NCBI GenBank assembly: GCA_022410635.1
Contig: JAJVDF010000166.1
Span: forward strand, 1-64,000
From: Tretioscincus oriximinensis
Lineage: Eukaryota; Chordata; Lepidosauria; Squamata; Gymnophthalmidae
Length of the DNA stretch: 64,000 bases
Direction: 5' to 3'
How positions within the stretch are numbered: the stretch's first letter is position 1; each line of letters opens with the position of its first letter. Made by a program: the position numbers and the translations under genes. The notes beneath the pieces were generated by a model. That model was not told the DNA's origin. It saw only the letters and a program-made list of their open reading frames with translations, and did not search any database. Below are positions 44,620 through 56,098 of this stretch, in pieces.

Positions 44620-44880
44620 GGCTGCCTGCACACAGCTATTTTGTGCATCATTTGGAGCATTGTGAGGAAGTCTCAGGCATATGTGCCAAACATTTTTCAG
44701 CAGTCTACCCACACTAAATGCCGTTTTTCCCAGAATAAACCAAGGTTGCTTGGAGTAAAAAAATAGAAGAAGTCTTGGTTTGCACGGCGACAAGATTGAG
44801 GAGTAATGTTATGGAATATACACGTTTGGTGTGCACAGATAGCCTTGTAGCAGTTTTTAGGTCGTCATGTGCATGCAGCC
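44620..44880. mobile_element. Possible non-autonomous DNA transposon
   Basis: The ends are inverted: GGCTGCCTGCACACAG at 44,620 and the complement of GGCTGCATGCACATG at the right. They resemble the ends of the 31,769-32,410 repeat. The interior has an AT/GC-mixed composition with no coding capacity. No target duplication is convincing. Confidence 0.5.
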
Positions 44881-45524
44881 TGTGACTATTTATTAAGCAA
44901 GAATGAAGTGCATTAATCTCCCTAATTACCAAAGTATAGGATTGAGTAAATGGAACACTTTGAATGAGATTCCAATTTGCCCTTTGATCAGACACTTCTA
45001 AATTTCACAAGGGCACCTTAAAATAAGCAGATTTTATTTTCTGCCAGATATGCTAACTGGAGTCAATCTCACTTTTTATTATTATTATTTTCCCTGCACA
45101 GGCATTTGATTGCACATTCAATTTAATATTTTCTGAAACTTTAATAAATATTGTTTACTCTGTTTTCCAAATCAGTAATAAAGATCCTAAATAAAGCTGA
45201 CTCTGACATGAAGGTCCTGAGTGGTACCTTGGCTGGATGGCTCTTTGCTTTAATAAAATTATCACTGCCTTGGGGATGTTCATATCAAGTTATTACCCTG
45301 CCTGCATGTTCGTCATATGAAGCAACTCAGCCATTGCATAAACATGTAGCTTTGATTCTACTGAAACTAAACTTGGAAGAGACAAAATTTAATGTGGTTA
45401 TTTGGAAACTTGGAGAAGAGACTTAGGATTTGTCCCAAATAATATAATTTCTTCTATTTTCAAAAACACTGAACAATTTGAATTCATTTAGAGCAATGTA
45501 AATAGATAACAACAACAACAATCA

Positions 45525-46040
45525 CTTACTTACATTTATATCCCGCCCCATACCCAAAGGTCTCAGGGCAGCGACAATAAAAACATTACAAAATTTGCAT
45601 TTTAAAACAGTAGCAATCAATATCTGAAGGTGGAGGGAAAAACATTTCTTCAACCAAAGACCAAGTTGAAGATGTGTGTCTTCAAAGATCTTCTAGAAGA
45701 ATACAACGATGATGACAGACGCACCTCAAGGGGGAGACTATCCAAAGACTGGGGGCAATCACCAAGAAGGCCCACCCCAGGTGCCCACTCCATTGGCTGT
45801 TGAAAGGGGTGGTGCAACCAGGAGGGCCTCCCCTGCAGATATTAAGGCACAGGCAGGTTGATAAGGGAGAAGGCGTTCCTTTAGGTATTTGGGGCCCAAG
45901 TTATTTAGGGCCTTGTAAGTTAAAGTTTATACCTTGCATTGGGCTCAGTAACAGATTGGCAGCCAGTTTAGCTCTTTCAAGACTAGAGTGATGTATGTCC
46001 GGCCAGCCATTCTGGTCAGCAGTCTAGCTGCTGCATTCTA
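45525..46040 (-). mobile_element. L2-like LINE 3' fragment
   Basis: The minus strand encodes SLDSLPLEVRLSSSLYSSRR followed by SLKTHIFNLVFG, the C-terminal signature of L2-type ORF2. The upstream half includes GCAGCTAGACTGCTGACC and the KxLGPK-type region in broken frames. The tail faces 45,525, with GGGCGGGATATAAATG read on the minus strand. It is homologous to 11,363-11,660 and 51,908-52,075. Confidence 0.75.
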
Positions 46041-46042
46041 CA

Positions 46043-46121
46043 TCAACAATAATAATAACAATAACAACAGCAATAAGAAAAATAAGAACAACAATAACAA
46101 AGTAGCAGCAGCAGCAACAAC
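46043..46121 (+). repeat. (AAT/AAC)n-rich microsatellite
   Basis: Mixed AAT, AAC, AAG and AGC units follow directly after the L2-like fragment. Confidence 0.85.
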
Positions 46122-46177
46122 TATTATATTCCAAGGCATTTTAGGCAAAGTTTTGTCATGCTAGAAGAGGTAGTAGA

Positions 46178-46422
46178 TATATTTATTTATTTGTACTTGT
46201 ATCCCACCCTATACTCGAAGGTCTCAGGGAGGCCAACCATGGGGTGGCGCACATAGCTTTTGTTGCTTTCTCCACAACAGACACCCTCTGATGTAGGTGG
46301 GGCTGAGAGAGTTCAAAGAACTGTGACTGGCCCCAGGTCACCCAGCTGGCTCCATGGAGAAGTGGGAAATCAAACCAGGAGACTACCAGATTAGAGTCCC
46401 ACAACCACTACACCAATCGCTG
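46178..46422 (-). repeat. CORE/MIR-like tRNA-derived SINE
   Basis: On the minus strand, a tRNA-like head (GTAGTGGTTGTGGGAC A-box region) and a B-box-like GGTTTGATTTCCC lead to the core GGGTGACCTGGGGCCAGTCAC. The tail follows: GAGACCTTCGAGTATAGGG and ATACAAGTACAAATAAATAA. Three further copies with the same head and tail occur at 49.5-52 kb. Confidence 0.85.
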
Positions 46423-46874
46423 TTAAAAAAAAATAGCCTTTATTTTCGAGTTCAGAAGCATCAATTGAAGCATTAAGAAAACTGCACCTAAAGAACTGAG
46501 CTCTTGAATGACTGCAAATAAAACAATGTACTTATGATAAGGCACCTGTTTCTGGTATACACAGATTGAAATGAGATGGCAAAGATGCACTTTTTTTAAT
46601 CTTTAAGTTATTTTTTGCCCTTTAAGTTATGAAGTGCTAGCAAGGAAACGACTATTACACAAAATGGTTGGCTGAAGCCTACACCTTAGGGGTCCTTGTT
46701 GGTAACCTGTTTGGACCAAATGAATGCAGTCTCATTTCTTACAACGTTTTAATGCAAAAATTAATCCTAGCATATTTTCACAATGTTGGTATCACATAAG
46801 AGCTATTGAGTTTCTACATTATAAAAAAACTTTTTGTTTTGTGGCATAATTCAAGAATATAGTATATCAGTATA

Positions 46875-47070
46875 TAGGCTGACCAGATGACTCCTTTTTG
46901 GATGGGTAAAAAGCCAGTTTTGGGGTGCCTCCCAGTTTTTGCTGAGGATTTTTTTTTTCAAAAAAATATTTTTTTAATTTTCTTTTTCCTCAGCAAAAAC
47001 CAGTAGGCACCCCAAAACTGGGTTTTCAACACATATACACACACCCAAAAGGGGTAATCTGGTAAGCCTA
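46875..47070. mobile_element. hAT-like palindromic MITE (196 bp)
   Basis: Target duplication TCAGTATA is perfect at 46,867-46,874 and 47,071-47,078. The termini TAGGCTGACCAGAT and the complement of TAGGCTTACCAGAT differ at one base. The interior is palindromic: AGTTTTGGGGTGCCTCCCAG on the left matches the complement of the right half, around a T/A-rich centre. It is non-coding. It shares its termini with 50,136-50,332. Confidence 0.88.
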
Positions 47071-47129
47071 TCAGTATAGAATCTGGATTTTAGTAAGCAA
47101 CTTAATGAGTAACAAGACAGCCAATCTGG

Positions 47130-47336
47130 CCTTGCAGTTACAGTGTCAAATTCTTATCTGATAGTTTCACAGTTCAGTTCTGTACACTTCTGTGAAACCA
47201 GCTGGGTGACCTTGGACCAGTCATAGTTCTTCCGAGCCCCATTTACTTCACAAGGCATCTGTTATGAAAAAGGTTATGAAAGCCACTTTGAGTTTCATTG
47301 AATTGAAAATGCAGGGTATAAAAGTCAACCCTCCTC
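47130..47336 (+). repeat. CORE/MIR-like SINE, plus strand
   Basis: GCTGGGTGACCTTGGACCAG marks the core. AAGCCACTTTGAGTTTCATT and a GGGTATAAAAG tail follow. The tRNA head is eroded. Confidence 0.65.
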
Positions 47337-47349
47337 ACAACAAGAAAAA

Positions 47350-48815
47350 AGTCGGCAACACAAGGTTTTGTAGGCAAATGTACATAGGAAAGCTCATGTT
47401 GCTTGTTTCTTTCCTGTTAGTCTCATAAGGTGTCACAATACCTCCCAACTTCAGATAACACAATAAATATTAGTTTCAGAATATTTTTTATTCTCAAAAC
47501 AAAAGGTTGAAGACAAAATGGAGAAAAAAAACAATAAAACTAATTTTCACGTTAGCATCTTATGTGTTAACTTTTTCACTGTAGTTATAAGAATTTCAAT
47601 AGGAACAAATACAGCTGAGGGAATTGGGAATATTTCCTCAGTTTTTTAATTGCTCTATGGCTCTTTGAAAATAATTGGCAGGACTCTGAAGAAAAGATAG
47701 ATTTTATATTTGGAAATAACTGGTGTGGGCTAGTAGTGATGACTGCAAGACCTCACAGCATGATGGTGGCTATGATTCATCATTAATCTTTGATGTTGAT
47801 GTGGCAGAATAGGAAAAGTTTTATCCCTTTATCTCAACTCCGACAAAATATTGTTGTTAAATTTGGATACAAATCAACATCTGCTTCATAAGAATTCACC
47901 AGACTGCAAGAGCTCACCATAAATGATATAGGTGAAGTCCATATGGCATTCTAAAAATACTTCTAGCATGTTTCGAGCATATACTGTGGTGCAAATACTG
48001 GGATGCAGGTAAGGGACTTTAAATATGACATGCATCCCTATAGATTGGTTTATATCACTCCAAGGACAGTTTCTGTAAACTAATGCAACATATGCAAGCA
48101 GCTATGGCAACCACAGATACAGAACATTTATCCCCATCCCTGTGCATGAAAACATTAAGGACATGATTATCAAACAGCCAGGATTTCCAAAGTACACTGT
48201 TGGTGATGTGATGGCCAATCTCTTTTAAGTGAAGAAAGGGAGGCTTCTGAAGTCAATTAAGCACTATAGGGTTTGTGTGTGGGAAAACATGGTTTAAACA
48301 TGATGGCACAGCTGATAAGAAAATTGCATAAAATACAACTTCCTTCTTTATGGCAAAGTGACTTATACTGGGTCTCTCTTGTTTATACAAAGATGCCCTG
48401 TTATTCAGTGGGGCAACTAATGTGGTTCAGCAAATTAGAAACTAAATTTTCCTAGCACTTCTCAGTTCATAAATAAAGTGCTTATAGTCTTAAAAACAGA
48501 ATGCTGGGATTTTCTTCCCACTGATATTTCTGAGCAAACTACATCTTTTAGACTTTTAATGAACAAACTAGTGGTGAGGCCAAAAAACTGGCCCGTGATG
48601 TCTTCCCCACTCTCTTTCCTCCCAGACCCCATTCACCACCAGAAAACAACCCTAATGGTATGCTGGGACCCTCCCACAACCCTCCTGCACCCCCCCAGGC
48701 CCAATTTCCCCCCACCCACTTACTCTTTCCTTCTCTCCCTCCTTTCTGCCTTTTGATGGGGCTACTGATTGGGGGGCATGCCCCTGCGCTCCACTGTCAC
48801 TCAGGAGCCAGCAGC
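47350..48815. other. Unassigned stretch
   Basis: No gene or named repeat. A C-rich segment at 48,600-48,760 generates Pro-rich frames only. Confidence 0.5.
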
Positions 48816-48824
48816 AGCAACAGG

Positions 48825-49042
48825 AGGGAAGTATTTTTTTCACCCAGAGGGTAATCAGGCAGTGGAATTTACTTCCTGAAAAGGTGTTGGTACCTAACAG
48901 CTTGGATAGCTTCAAGACAGCACTAGACAGGTTTATGGACACCAAGGGTATAAATGGGTACTAGGATAGATGTCTGGATGTTGCCTCCGGGATGGAGCAA
49001 AGGTAGTGCCATTTGTAAGGAATCTTATGTTATAATGCTTCA
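48825..49042 (+). mobile_element. CR1 3' end, plus strand
   Basis: Starts inside the ORF2 tail (GTATTTTTTTCACCCAGAGG, then AGTGGAATTTACTTCCTG) and passes through GACAGGTTTATGGACACCAA and GGGTACTAGGATAGATGTC before ending at ATCTTATGTTATAATG. It is a 5'-truncated insertion of the same family as the 33-kb copy. Confidence 0.85.
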
Positions 49043-49516
49043 GGAAGCAGCAGCAGTAACTGTGGGGTATCATCTCAGGAATGGAAGGCAGTGCTCACCT
49101 TATTTATGGCTGTTGCTGTTGCTTTGAGCTGAGGTAGCAGTGTGATATACAGCTCCAGGTAAGGCTGAGAGTCAGCTTAAATACGATGATGGGACAGGCG
49201 AGGGAGGGGCCCAGGGTTGCTTCCCGGCAGCAGCAGAAAAAGTAAGCAATACAAAGCATCCTCAAATATTCCTTCCATCAGCACCACATGTAGCCTCTCA
49301 CCTCATTTTGATCTGTTTTTATAATCAGGAAAAAAAGAAACCTAGAAGTGCACGAATCGTGCACTCCCAGTATTTTTCCCGATTACTATTTTAGATAAAA
49401 TCACAAGAAGAGGCCCTTCTTGTAGGTCAGAATTAGGTCAGCTTGAATCGAATCAAATACCTTTTGTTCAGTTTCAATGGGTATCTTCCTTATCCCCCAA
49501 GATATGATGGTTGATT

Positions 49517-50060
49517 AGTATATATTTATTTAGTTAGTTGTACTTATATCCCGCCTATACTCAAAGGTCTCAGGGCAGCCAACCAAAGGGCGGCACATAC
49601 ATTTTACTTTCTCCACAACAGACATCCTGTGAAGTAGGTGTGGCTGAGAGGTCCAAGGTCACCCATTTGACTTTCATGGAGTTGTAGGGAATCGAACCAG
49701 GAGACTATCAGATAAGAGTCTAATACTCTAACCTTTTTTCAGAATAACTGAGTGCTTTGGTTCACTTACAAACCCTAGATTGCTGCAAAATATATCAATA
49801 CTGTTTATTTATTATATCCCTTTCACTAAAGGGTGGCTCACATAGCTTTTGTTGCTTTCTCCACAACAGAAATCCTGTGACGTAGTTGGGGCTGAGAGAC
49901 TTCTTATGAATTGTGACTGATTCAAACGTAATTGGCCATGGAGGGTTGTGGAATCAAACCTGGAAACTATCAGAAGAATCGATCACTGTAACCAACACTG
50001 AGAATAACTGAGTGCTTTGATTCACTTATAAATCCTAGTTTGCTGCAAACTGCAGATTGA
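49517..50060 (-). repeat. Tandem duplication of a CORE/MIR-like SINE plus flank
   Basis: Unit 1 (49,517-49,796) contains a SINE and then AGAATAACTGAGTGCTTTGG with 40 more flanking bases. Unit 2 (49,797-50,060) repeats both, with the flank AGAATAACTGAGTGCTTTGA at 50,001, an offset of 260 bases. The shared non-SINE flank shows that a segment was duplicated, as opposed to two SINE insertions. The SINE itself reads minus, with a GGTTTGATTCCAC-like B-box in unit 2. Confidence 0.8.
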
Positions 50061-50065
50061 TCAAA

Positions 50066-50114
50066 CCTATACCTCTGGGTACAGGGCGGTATAAAAATGT
50101 AAATAAATAAATAA
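50066..50114 (+). repeat. Short L2/SINE-type tail
   Basis: CTCTGGGTACAGGGCGGTAT followed by AAAAATGTAAATAAATAAATAAG, the usual reptile tail pattern. Only the end is preserved. Confidence 0.55.
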
Positions 50115-50135
50115 GTTTGGGACAATCCTATGAGA

Positions 50136-50332
50136 TAGACTGAACAGATTTTCTGAGACCCAAACCGGGGTAATTAATATTTGTGCTAATTTGCATATTC
50201 ATAAATATGCAAATTACCCACCAACATGCATTCCCTACCAAGCTTCCTGCCCGAGAAATCGGTGAAGCAAAAAACGGGGAAATGCCCGCCCCCCTGGGAG
50301 GGCGGGGTAGACACCCCAATCTGGTCAGCCTA
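50136..50332. mobile_element. hAT-like MITE (197 bp)
   Basis: The target duplication CTATGAGA is perfect at 50,128-50,135 and 50,333-50,340. The termini are TAGACTGAACAGAT and the complement of TAGGCTGACCAGAT. A 13-14 bp hairpin (TAATTTGCATATT and AAATATGCAAATTA) lies at about 50,186-50,217, and the right half is very G/C-rich (CCCGCCCCCC). Same terminal family as 46,875-47,070, different interior. Confidence 0.88.
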
Positions 50333-50340
50333 CTATGAGA

Positions 50341-51568
50341 GGATATTTTCTGATACACCCACGCCGGTTTTCAGTGCCTGGTTAAAACAAACATGCATAC
50401 ACATCCCTAACAGGTCTTTAATCTCTGATTCCGTTTCAATGTTACTCTGCCACAATGAGAAAGTTATATTTTACATGTATTTTTCAGTACGTATATATAT
50501 GTTTTTATTACTTTTATTAAATACTGTAACTCAGTCTACTATACATGCACACACGCGCGCACACATGCACACACACAGAAAGACATACAAACAGGCTTTT
50601 ATTCCAGACCTTCCCAGTGTGAATGAGTAGATTTTCACAGAATATGTTTATCATGCTTCATGACATTTCAACTAATTGTTTCATTTTTTTAAAAAACTAA
50701 AGATTAAACAATTTTAATTACTCTCTATGGGAGGAAATAGGGGTTGTTGTTTTTTTCAAAATCTAAATCAACATTTAGAATGTTGAATGTTGATATGAAT
50801 GTTGCACTAATTTTAAAGAATATCACAATTTCTAATAATGAATGTATTCATGGGAACAATTTCTTCCCCCCTACTTTTTAAATCCTTGCTAAGACTCCGT
50901 TCAACACTTTGCGAGATATTTTTTAAAAGACTTTTGTAAGCATTCATCCGTAGTAAATAACATGCCAAATAAAATAAAACAATAAATCACTGCGAAAGAT
51001 TTGAGCTAAAAATAAAAGGTTTGCTTTTATTGGAATTAAACAAAATGTAACACTGCAATAACTTTATTTTTGTGATGCTTGTATATTTGTGTCCATTATT
51101 AATAATCACTTGATTTTTCCCCCCTACAAAGTGCTATCTTTTTGGTCTGTGATTCCACCCCGCCATGGGACTTTTACACTAACTCACAATATTAATTGAT
51201 AGTGACTTGAAATTTTGCATTAAAACTTTTTTAAGAAATCAAATGTATGTCCACTTATAACAGGTTTTTCCCCTTTTGTCAGTGGCATGTCAGCAGATCA
51301 AAGGAATCAAATTCTAATTTACCAGTCCTTGAAAAGTCTGAGGCAACCAGTGAATAGCCACCCAGTTACACAGCTGCTTCAATTACGTTAGTAATCATAG
51401 TTAGGAAAATTGCCTGCAACTGAAGCAAGTTCCTCATTTCAGTGAAGACTGTTAGGCATTCAACACCTGACAAGCTACATGTTGGTTTGCTCTGTTCTGA
51501 AAATAAATATGAAAAGGCGTTAACTCATTACAAATAAATTAGGTTTTGTTTTGCTTTTAGTTATTTTT
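50341..51568. other. Unassigned AT-rich stretch
   Basis: Contains a CA/CG-rich microsatellite near 50,544-50,578. No gene or transposon recognised. Confidence 0.5.
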
Positions 51569-51569
51569 T

Positions 51570-51830
51570 CTTTATTTATTTATTTGTACTTGTATCCCGC
51601 CCTATACTCAAAGGTCTCAGGGAGGCCAACCATAGGGTGGCGCATATAGCTTTTGTTGCTTTCTCCACAACAGACACTCTCTGAAGTAGGTGGAGCTGAG
51701 AGAGTTCTAAAGAACTGTAACTGGCCCAAGGTCACCCAGCTGGCTTTCATGGAAGAGTAGGGAATCGAACCGGGAGACTACCAGGTACGAGTCCAACACT
51801 CTAACCACTACACCTAACTAGCTCTCTCTT
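51570..51830 (-). repeat. CORE/MIR-like SINE, best-preserved copy
   Basis: Complete on the minus strand: A-box region GGTGTAGTGGTTAGAGTGTT (complement of about 51,798-51,817), B-box GGTTCGATTCCC (about 51,761-51,772), core GGTGACCTTGGGCCAGTTAC and tail GGGCGGGATACAAGTAC plus (AAAT)n. Confidence 0.9.
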
Positions 51831-51907
51831 TTGTTTTCACTGTTTTCCCATGTTTATTTGCTTAGTGAAAAAGTATGAAGATTAGCATACTAGAATTTGC
51901 AATATCA

Positions 51908-52075
51908 TTTATTTATTTATTTACTTACTTACTTGTACTTATATCCCTCTCAATACCCGAAGGTCTCAGACGGCCAACCATAAAACAACAATACAAAATT
52001 TACAAATTAAAACTGTAAAAGTAAGAGGAAGAATGACATTTCTTTAGCCAAGGGCCAGGTGAAAGAGATGTGTCT
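51908..52075 (-). mobile_element. L2-like LINE 3' fragment
   Basis: A tail of TTTA and CTTA units precedes TACTTATATCCCTCTCAATA. The complement of ACCTGGCCCTTGGCTAAAG then marks the end of the ORF2 coding part, as in 45,525-46,040. Confidence 0.65.
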
Positions 52076-52079
52076 GATT

Positions 52080-53390
52080 TGGCCATCAACTGCTTCACAC
52101 AAAATGGTTTATGGGAACAATTCCCATCTGCTGGGAATAAGCTGTGAGGGAATGTTTCCAGCTTATGACACTCCCTCCAGTAGAAGCATTATTTTTATCC
52201 TTTTTGAATTCTACAAACAAAAAAACCCACAAAATAACACAGGTACATGTGTTGCTTTTGCAAGCGTGAAGTGGTCGATATAAGAAATTTTGAACTAGAT
52301 AGGTGAGAAGCTCCTAAGTGAATTCTGCCTCGCTAGCACTTGAAAATTGTACCTCCAAGCAATCACAATTAAGGGCCCTGAAAAATCGGGCCTGTACAAG
52401 CAAGTAGGCAATGATGAGAAAGGAAAACAAAGGTGAAGTGTCTATATATTTTTAAAGTATCTGATCAGAAGGGTTTTTTCCTATGCTCATGAGTAAAGAG
52501 CTCCCAGAACACGGACACTTAAAAACCCTTCAGTCTTAACATTTCTTTGAATACATGCTGGTGATTCTAGCAGGTAAATTTTTAACCTATGTGAGACAGT
52601 GCTCATATAAAATTTCAAGAAGCAGAGATTAAAAGTTCAGGAAAACACTCAAAACTTCAGGCAAAATCTAGCTAACTTCAGACATTTTATTTTTTAAAAA
52701 AACAAAACAAAACAAAATCCACAGCCTATGTTTAAAAAAGTTAACATGATATTCTTTTAAAAAACAAAGTTAGTAGCAGATTGTATTAGTAGTTTTGCTG
52801 TACTAATTACTATGTAGTAGTAGTTAGTAGTACTGTCAGTAACATTAATTTCTAACATTCCTTATATCACGGGATTGTACAAAGTGCAGTACATATACAA
52901 TAAAAACACACATACAATAAAACAGAGCCTTAAAGCTTGTATAAATTTTGGGGCAAATGAAGGGGTTGTTCTGCATCACATGATGCTGCTGGTATAGTCA
53001 GGGCCATATTCAGGCAAAATTCAGGCAATATTAATTTTTTTTAATTCTTTTATTATTATAAAACCCAAAGCAGTTGAGGGGGAAAAGGGGAATAAAATAA
53101 AGTAAGTAAATAAAGTAAGTAAATAAGTAAGTAAGTAAATTATAGCCTATGGGCAAAATACAGCCTAAATCTGGCTTTGGGTACAGTCTATGATTTGTCA
53201 TTATCTGAACCAATGAGTGCTGGTACTCCAGATTCACGGCTTGGGATCACAGCCTTTTGTTGCTCCAAAAAACAACCTCTTTGTCATATTTTACCTCAAA
53301 GTTATTCTTACAGATATTTTGTCCATAAGGATAAATAACCTGAATTAATTAATCTGAATTAATTAGGCTGGTTAGAGGTCCAATTGTAAG
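52080..53390. other. Unassigned AT-rich stretch
   Basis: No gene seen. A (TAAG)n/(TAAA)n microsatellite lies at 53,095-53,142. Confidence 0.5.
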
Positions 53391-53439
53391 AACTTGAATA
53401 TGCCCTTCTGCTGCTACAACACGTTTTAAATGAGCTTTG

Positions 53440-53910
53440 GCCGCACATGGCAGCCGAGAAGGCAGGCTCGTCCTGGCAGCAGAAGTTCTGCTGGGGAAAA
53501 CTGCCTTCTCTCCTGACCTGCTTTTTGCACAATGCTTCAGAAGCACTCAAAGATGAGCAAAAAGTCAGGTCTCACAGGCAAAAGCTCTCTGCCAAGGGAA
53601 TGCCTCCGCCCCATCAAGCACTGCTTGAGAAGCACCCTGCTATCCAAGCTGTGCATGAAGGCAGGCCAGAAGGCAGGAATCTGCAGAATGGGCACCTGCC
53701 TTCTTTCCCTCTTAGAGAGCCCCTAAGCTGTGGGCCAGAAGGCAGTTCTCATTGGGAGAAAGTCTCCCTCCCCCCAAGCCCCACTTGGCTGAACTCAAAT
53801 ATGTTCCAAAAAACAGGTGTTGCTGGCAGAAGTTCTCTGGCAGAAGTTTTAAAGACCCTGTGGAAGGTAGAGATACTCAAAAGGAGCGTCGTGAGGAGAA
53901 AATAATGGGA
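53440..53910 (+). other. GC-rich open region of unknown nature
   Basis: A 152-codon plus-strand frame (53,447-53,905) starts MAAEKAGSSWQQKFCWGKL. It has no domain I recognise, no signal peptide and no membrane segment. The DNA has repeated motifs such as GGCAGAAGTTCTCTGGCAGA and GCCAGAAGGCAG, which suggest a GC-rich repeat. Overlapping frames are open on the same strand. I keep it as an unexplained island, not as a gene call. Confidence 0.3.
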
Positions 53911-55225
53911 AGGTTTGCTCTAGAAATACATTTTTGTTGACACTGTCTTTCAAAATGGGTAGAACTCTCCTCTATGGACAAATAATGATTTCTGGCAGTC
54001 CCCCTCAAAAACATGAAACTATACAGCTCAAGCATCCTGTCCATGAAATATGATCCCACTGAGGCCACCATTGGTTGCAAGATAAAGCAATCAATTAGAA
54101 CTGAGTTATAAATCCTATTTATACAAAGTTCTAAACTTTCCAGCACAAGGTTATCATCATTCAAAGTGGCAGATTAATGCTTTATTTTCAGTGAAAAATA
54201 TGATGACATTTTCACCCAAGGTGCACTGCTAAAAATCTCACTTCCAAATCTAAGAATTTAATTCATTTTATTCTGACATAACAAGCAAAAGAGAAGGAGA
54301 AAACAGGATATAGTTTAATTTGCTATTGCTGTTGCAATGCTTACATTTTGTTGGGTTTTTTTTTCCTTCCAGGATTGTATTGAGCACTCAAATAAAGAAT
54401 GAAGCATATTTAAAATTTACAAAACGTTTCCCTCAAGGATTCAAGAAGAGAATATTCGTGAATGATAAATGTTTTTTTTAAAAAAATCTAGTATTGTTTC
54501 ATTTAAATTGTCTTTTCACTCTATATTATATTGCATTATACGCCAATCTTTTTCAAGATGATCTCTCTCTTTCTTTCTTTTTATCATTTAATATGCTATG
54601 CTAACCTTTTTCCCAAGGCCATGCTTCTTTTGTGAAAGTTTAGTTTTTTAGATGTTATCTTTCTAAAGAAAAGTGTTTTAGAATCTTCAAATAGCACTTT
54701 CCTTGCTTTCTAGTGAACTATGTTTTTCCTTTGTTGAAACAGATGCCTGCCAAAATAAAGTGAAAAAGGTGAGGAGGATATGAACGGTTGGTGCATGACC
54801 AAGAAAGTAGGAGGTTCAAGTATTTAAAATGTAAATTTCAAGTAATGGAGACAGGACGGAGAGGTAAATGAGCCCGATGATCAGACTTACTGTAGAACAA
54901 AACTGTTATTTTATCCCTTGATAAAAGAATTCTCATGGCACACACATGATATCACAGTGTAGACTTTATAGGATGGACATTGGTCATGAATCTGCTGGAA
55001 AGTGCTAATATGGTACTTTTCATATACAATAGGGAAAAAAGAACCCCATTCTCTACTAGCACATCCTTCCCTCATACTTCTAGTTTCAATTCAGTTGTGT
55101 CACCTTCTTTCTGGCTATATATCTGATCGTGTTTTCCAATATGTAAAAATAAAAAATGTTTGAATTCCAGGATCACATCCTCTTCCCCCTCCTGGAATCA
55201 AGTAGGCATAAACATTCCCCTTTGA
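53911..55225. other. Unassigned AT-rich stretch
   Basis: No feature recognised. Confidence 0.5.
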
Positions 55226-55226
55226 T

Positions 55227-55260
<34 letters not shown>

Positions 55261-55261
55261 A
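55227..55261 (+). repeat. (TAG)n microsatellite
   Basis: About eleven TAG units, followed by a short sequence (TCAACCCAAATAAACTCAAA) that resembles the tail body of the 2.7-kb SINE family. Confidence 0.9.
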
Positions 55262-55355
55262 AGATTTTTAGACATTGTTTTTCTCAACCCAAATAAACTC
55301 AAAGAGGCTTATATAACCTTCTGTTCTTCATTCCACAATAGATATCTTGTGAAGT

Positions 55356-55670
55356 GGGAGGAAAGGAGGAAAGACAGATGGTAAGGAGGAGGGAGGAAGA
55401 AAGAAAGATGAATGAGGAATGAAAGGAAAGAGAATATAAGAAAAGGAAGGACAAAAAGGTGGAAGGAGTGATAGAGGGAAGGAGGAAAGGGGGAAGAGAA
55501 GGAGGATGAAGCAGAGGCAGAAAGAAGGAAGGAAAGAAAGAGGGAAGGAAAAAAGAAAGAAAGAAAACCGGAATAAAAGAAGGAACGAAAAAGGCTGCAA
55601 GTGAAAGAGGGATGGGAGAGAGCAAGGGAGGGAAGGGTGGAGTCATGGATAGGAGCAAGGGGGAGGAGGA
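55356..55670 (+). repeat. Purine-rich tract (GGAA/GAAA)
   Basis: About 300 bases of GGAAGGA, GAAAGA and GGGAGGA units. It produces Ser/Phe/Leu/Pro-rich minus frames that are low-complexity artefacts. Confidence 0.9.
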
Positions 55671-55929
55671 GCTAGAGCCCCTTACCATAATGCATCTGGC
55701 TAATTCTGCTAGTTAATTTATATGTGAGTGTGTGTATGTGCATGTGTGCATTTAGAAGTCAAACATACAGGATTTTGATACAGATGAACATACCAAGATT
55801 ACATAAAGCATTTTTTCACTATTCCTTTTTTTGTTACAGGCTCCTTGTACATCATTTGGGAAAGCTAAATTCAAGAGGAACATGATATCTAACAGCAAGG
55901 ACATGTAACAGCAAGGACGAGATAAGGTA

Positions 55930-56098
55930 GACAAATTCAAGGGAGGCAACTGTGTCAATAGCGATTAGGATGGATGTCTTGATACTGTCCCTGGGTTGGA
56001 GCAATAGTTTGAAATGCCTTTTGCAGGGAGTTGAGAAAAGAAGAACTAGATGGGCTGTGGCCTGATTCACAGGGCTCTATTTCTGCTTTTATGTAAGA
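55930..56098 (+). mobile_element. CR1 3'UTR fragment, plus strand
   Basis: TTAGGATGGATGTCTTGATA, GTTGGAGCAATAGTTTG and CTAGATGGGCTGTGGCCTGA parallel the CR1 3'UTR. It is strongly diverged, so probably an older insertion. Confidence 0.75.

Noticed and set aside
46178..51830. Candidate tRNA genes from A-box and B-box matches
   Set aside because: The boxes belong to SINE heads followed by SINE bodies and tails; no intact tRNA cloverleaf was seen.
55299..55688. 129-codon minus frame rich in Ser, Phe, Leu and Pro
   Set aside because: Product of the GGAA/GAAA purine tract; low complexity with overlapping frames.
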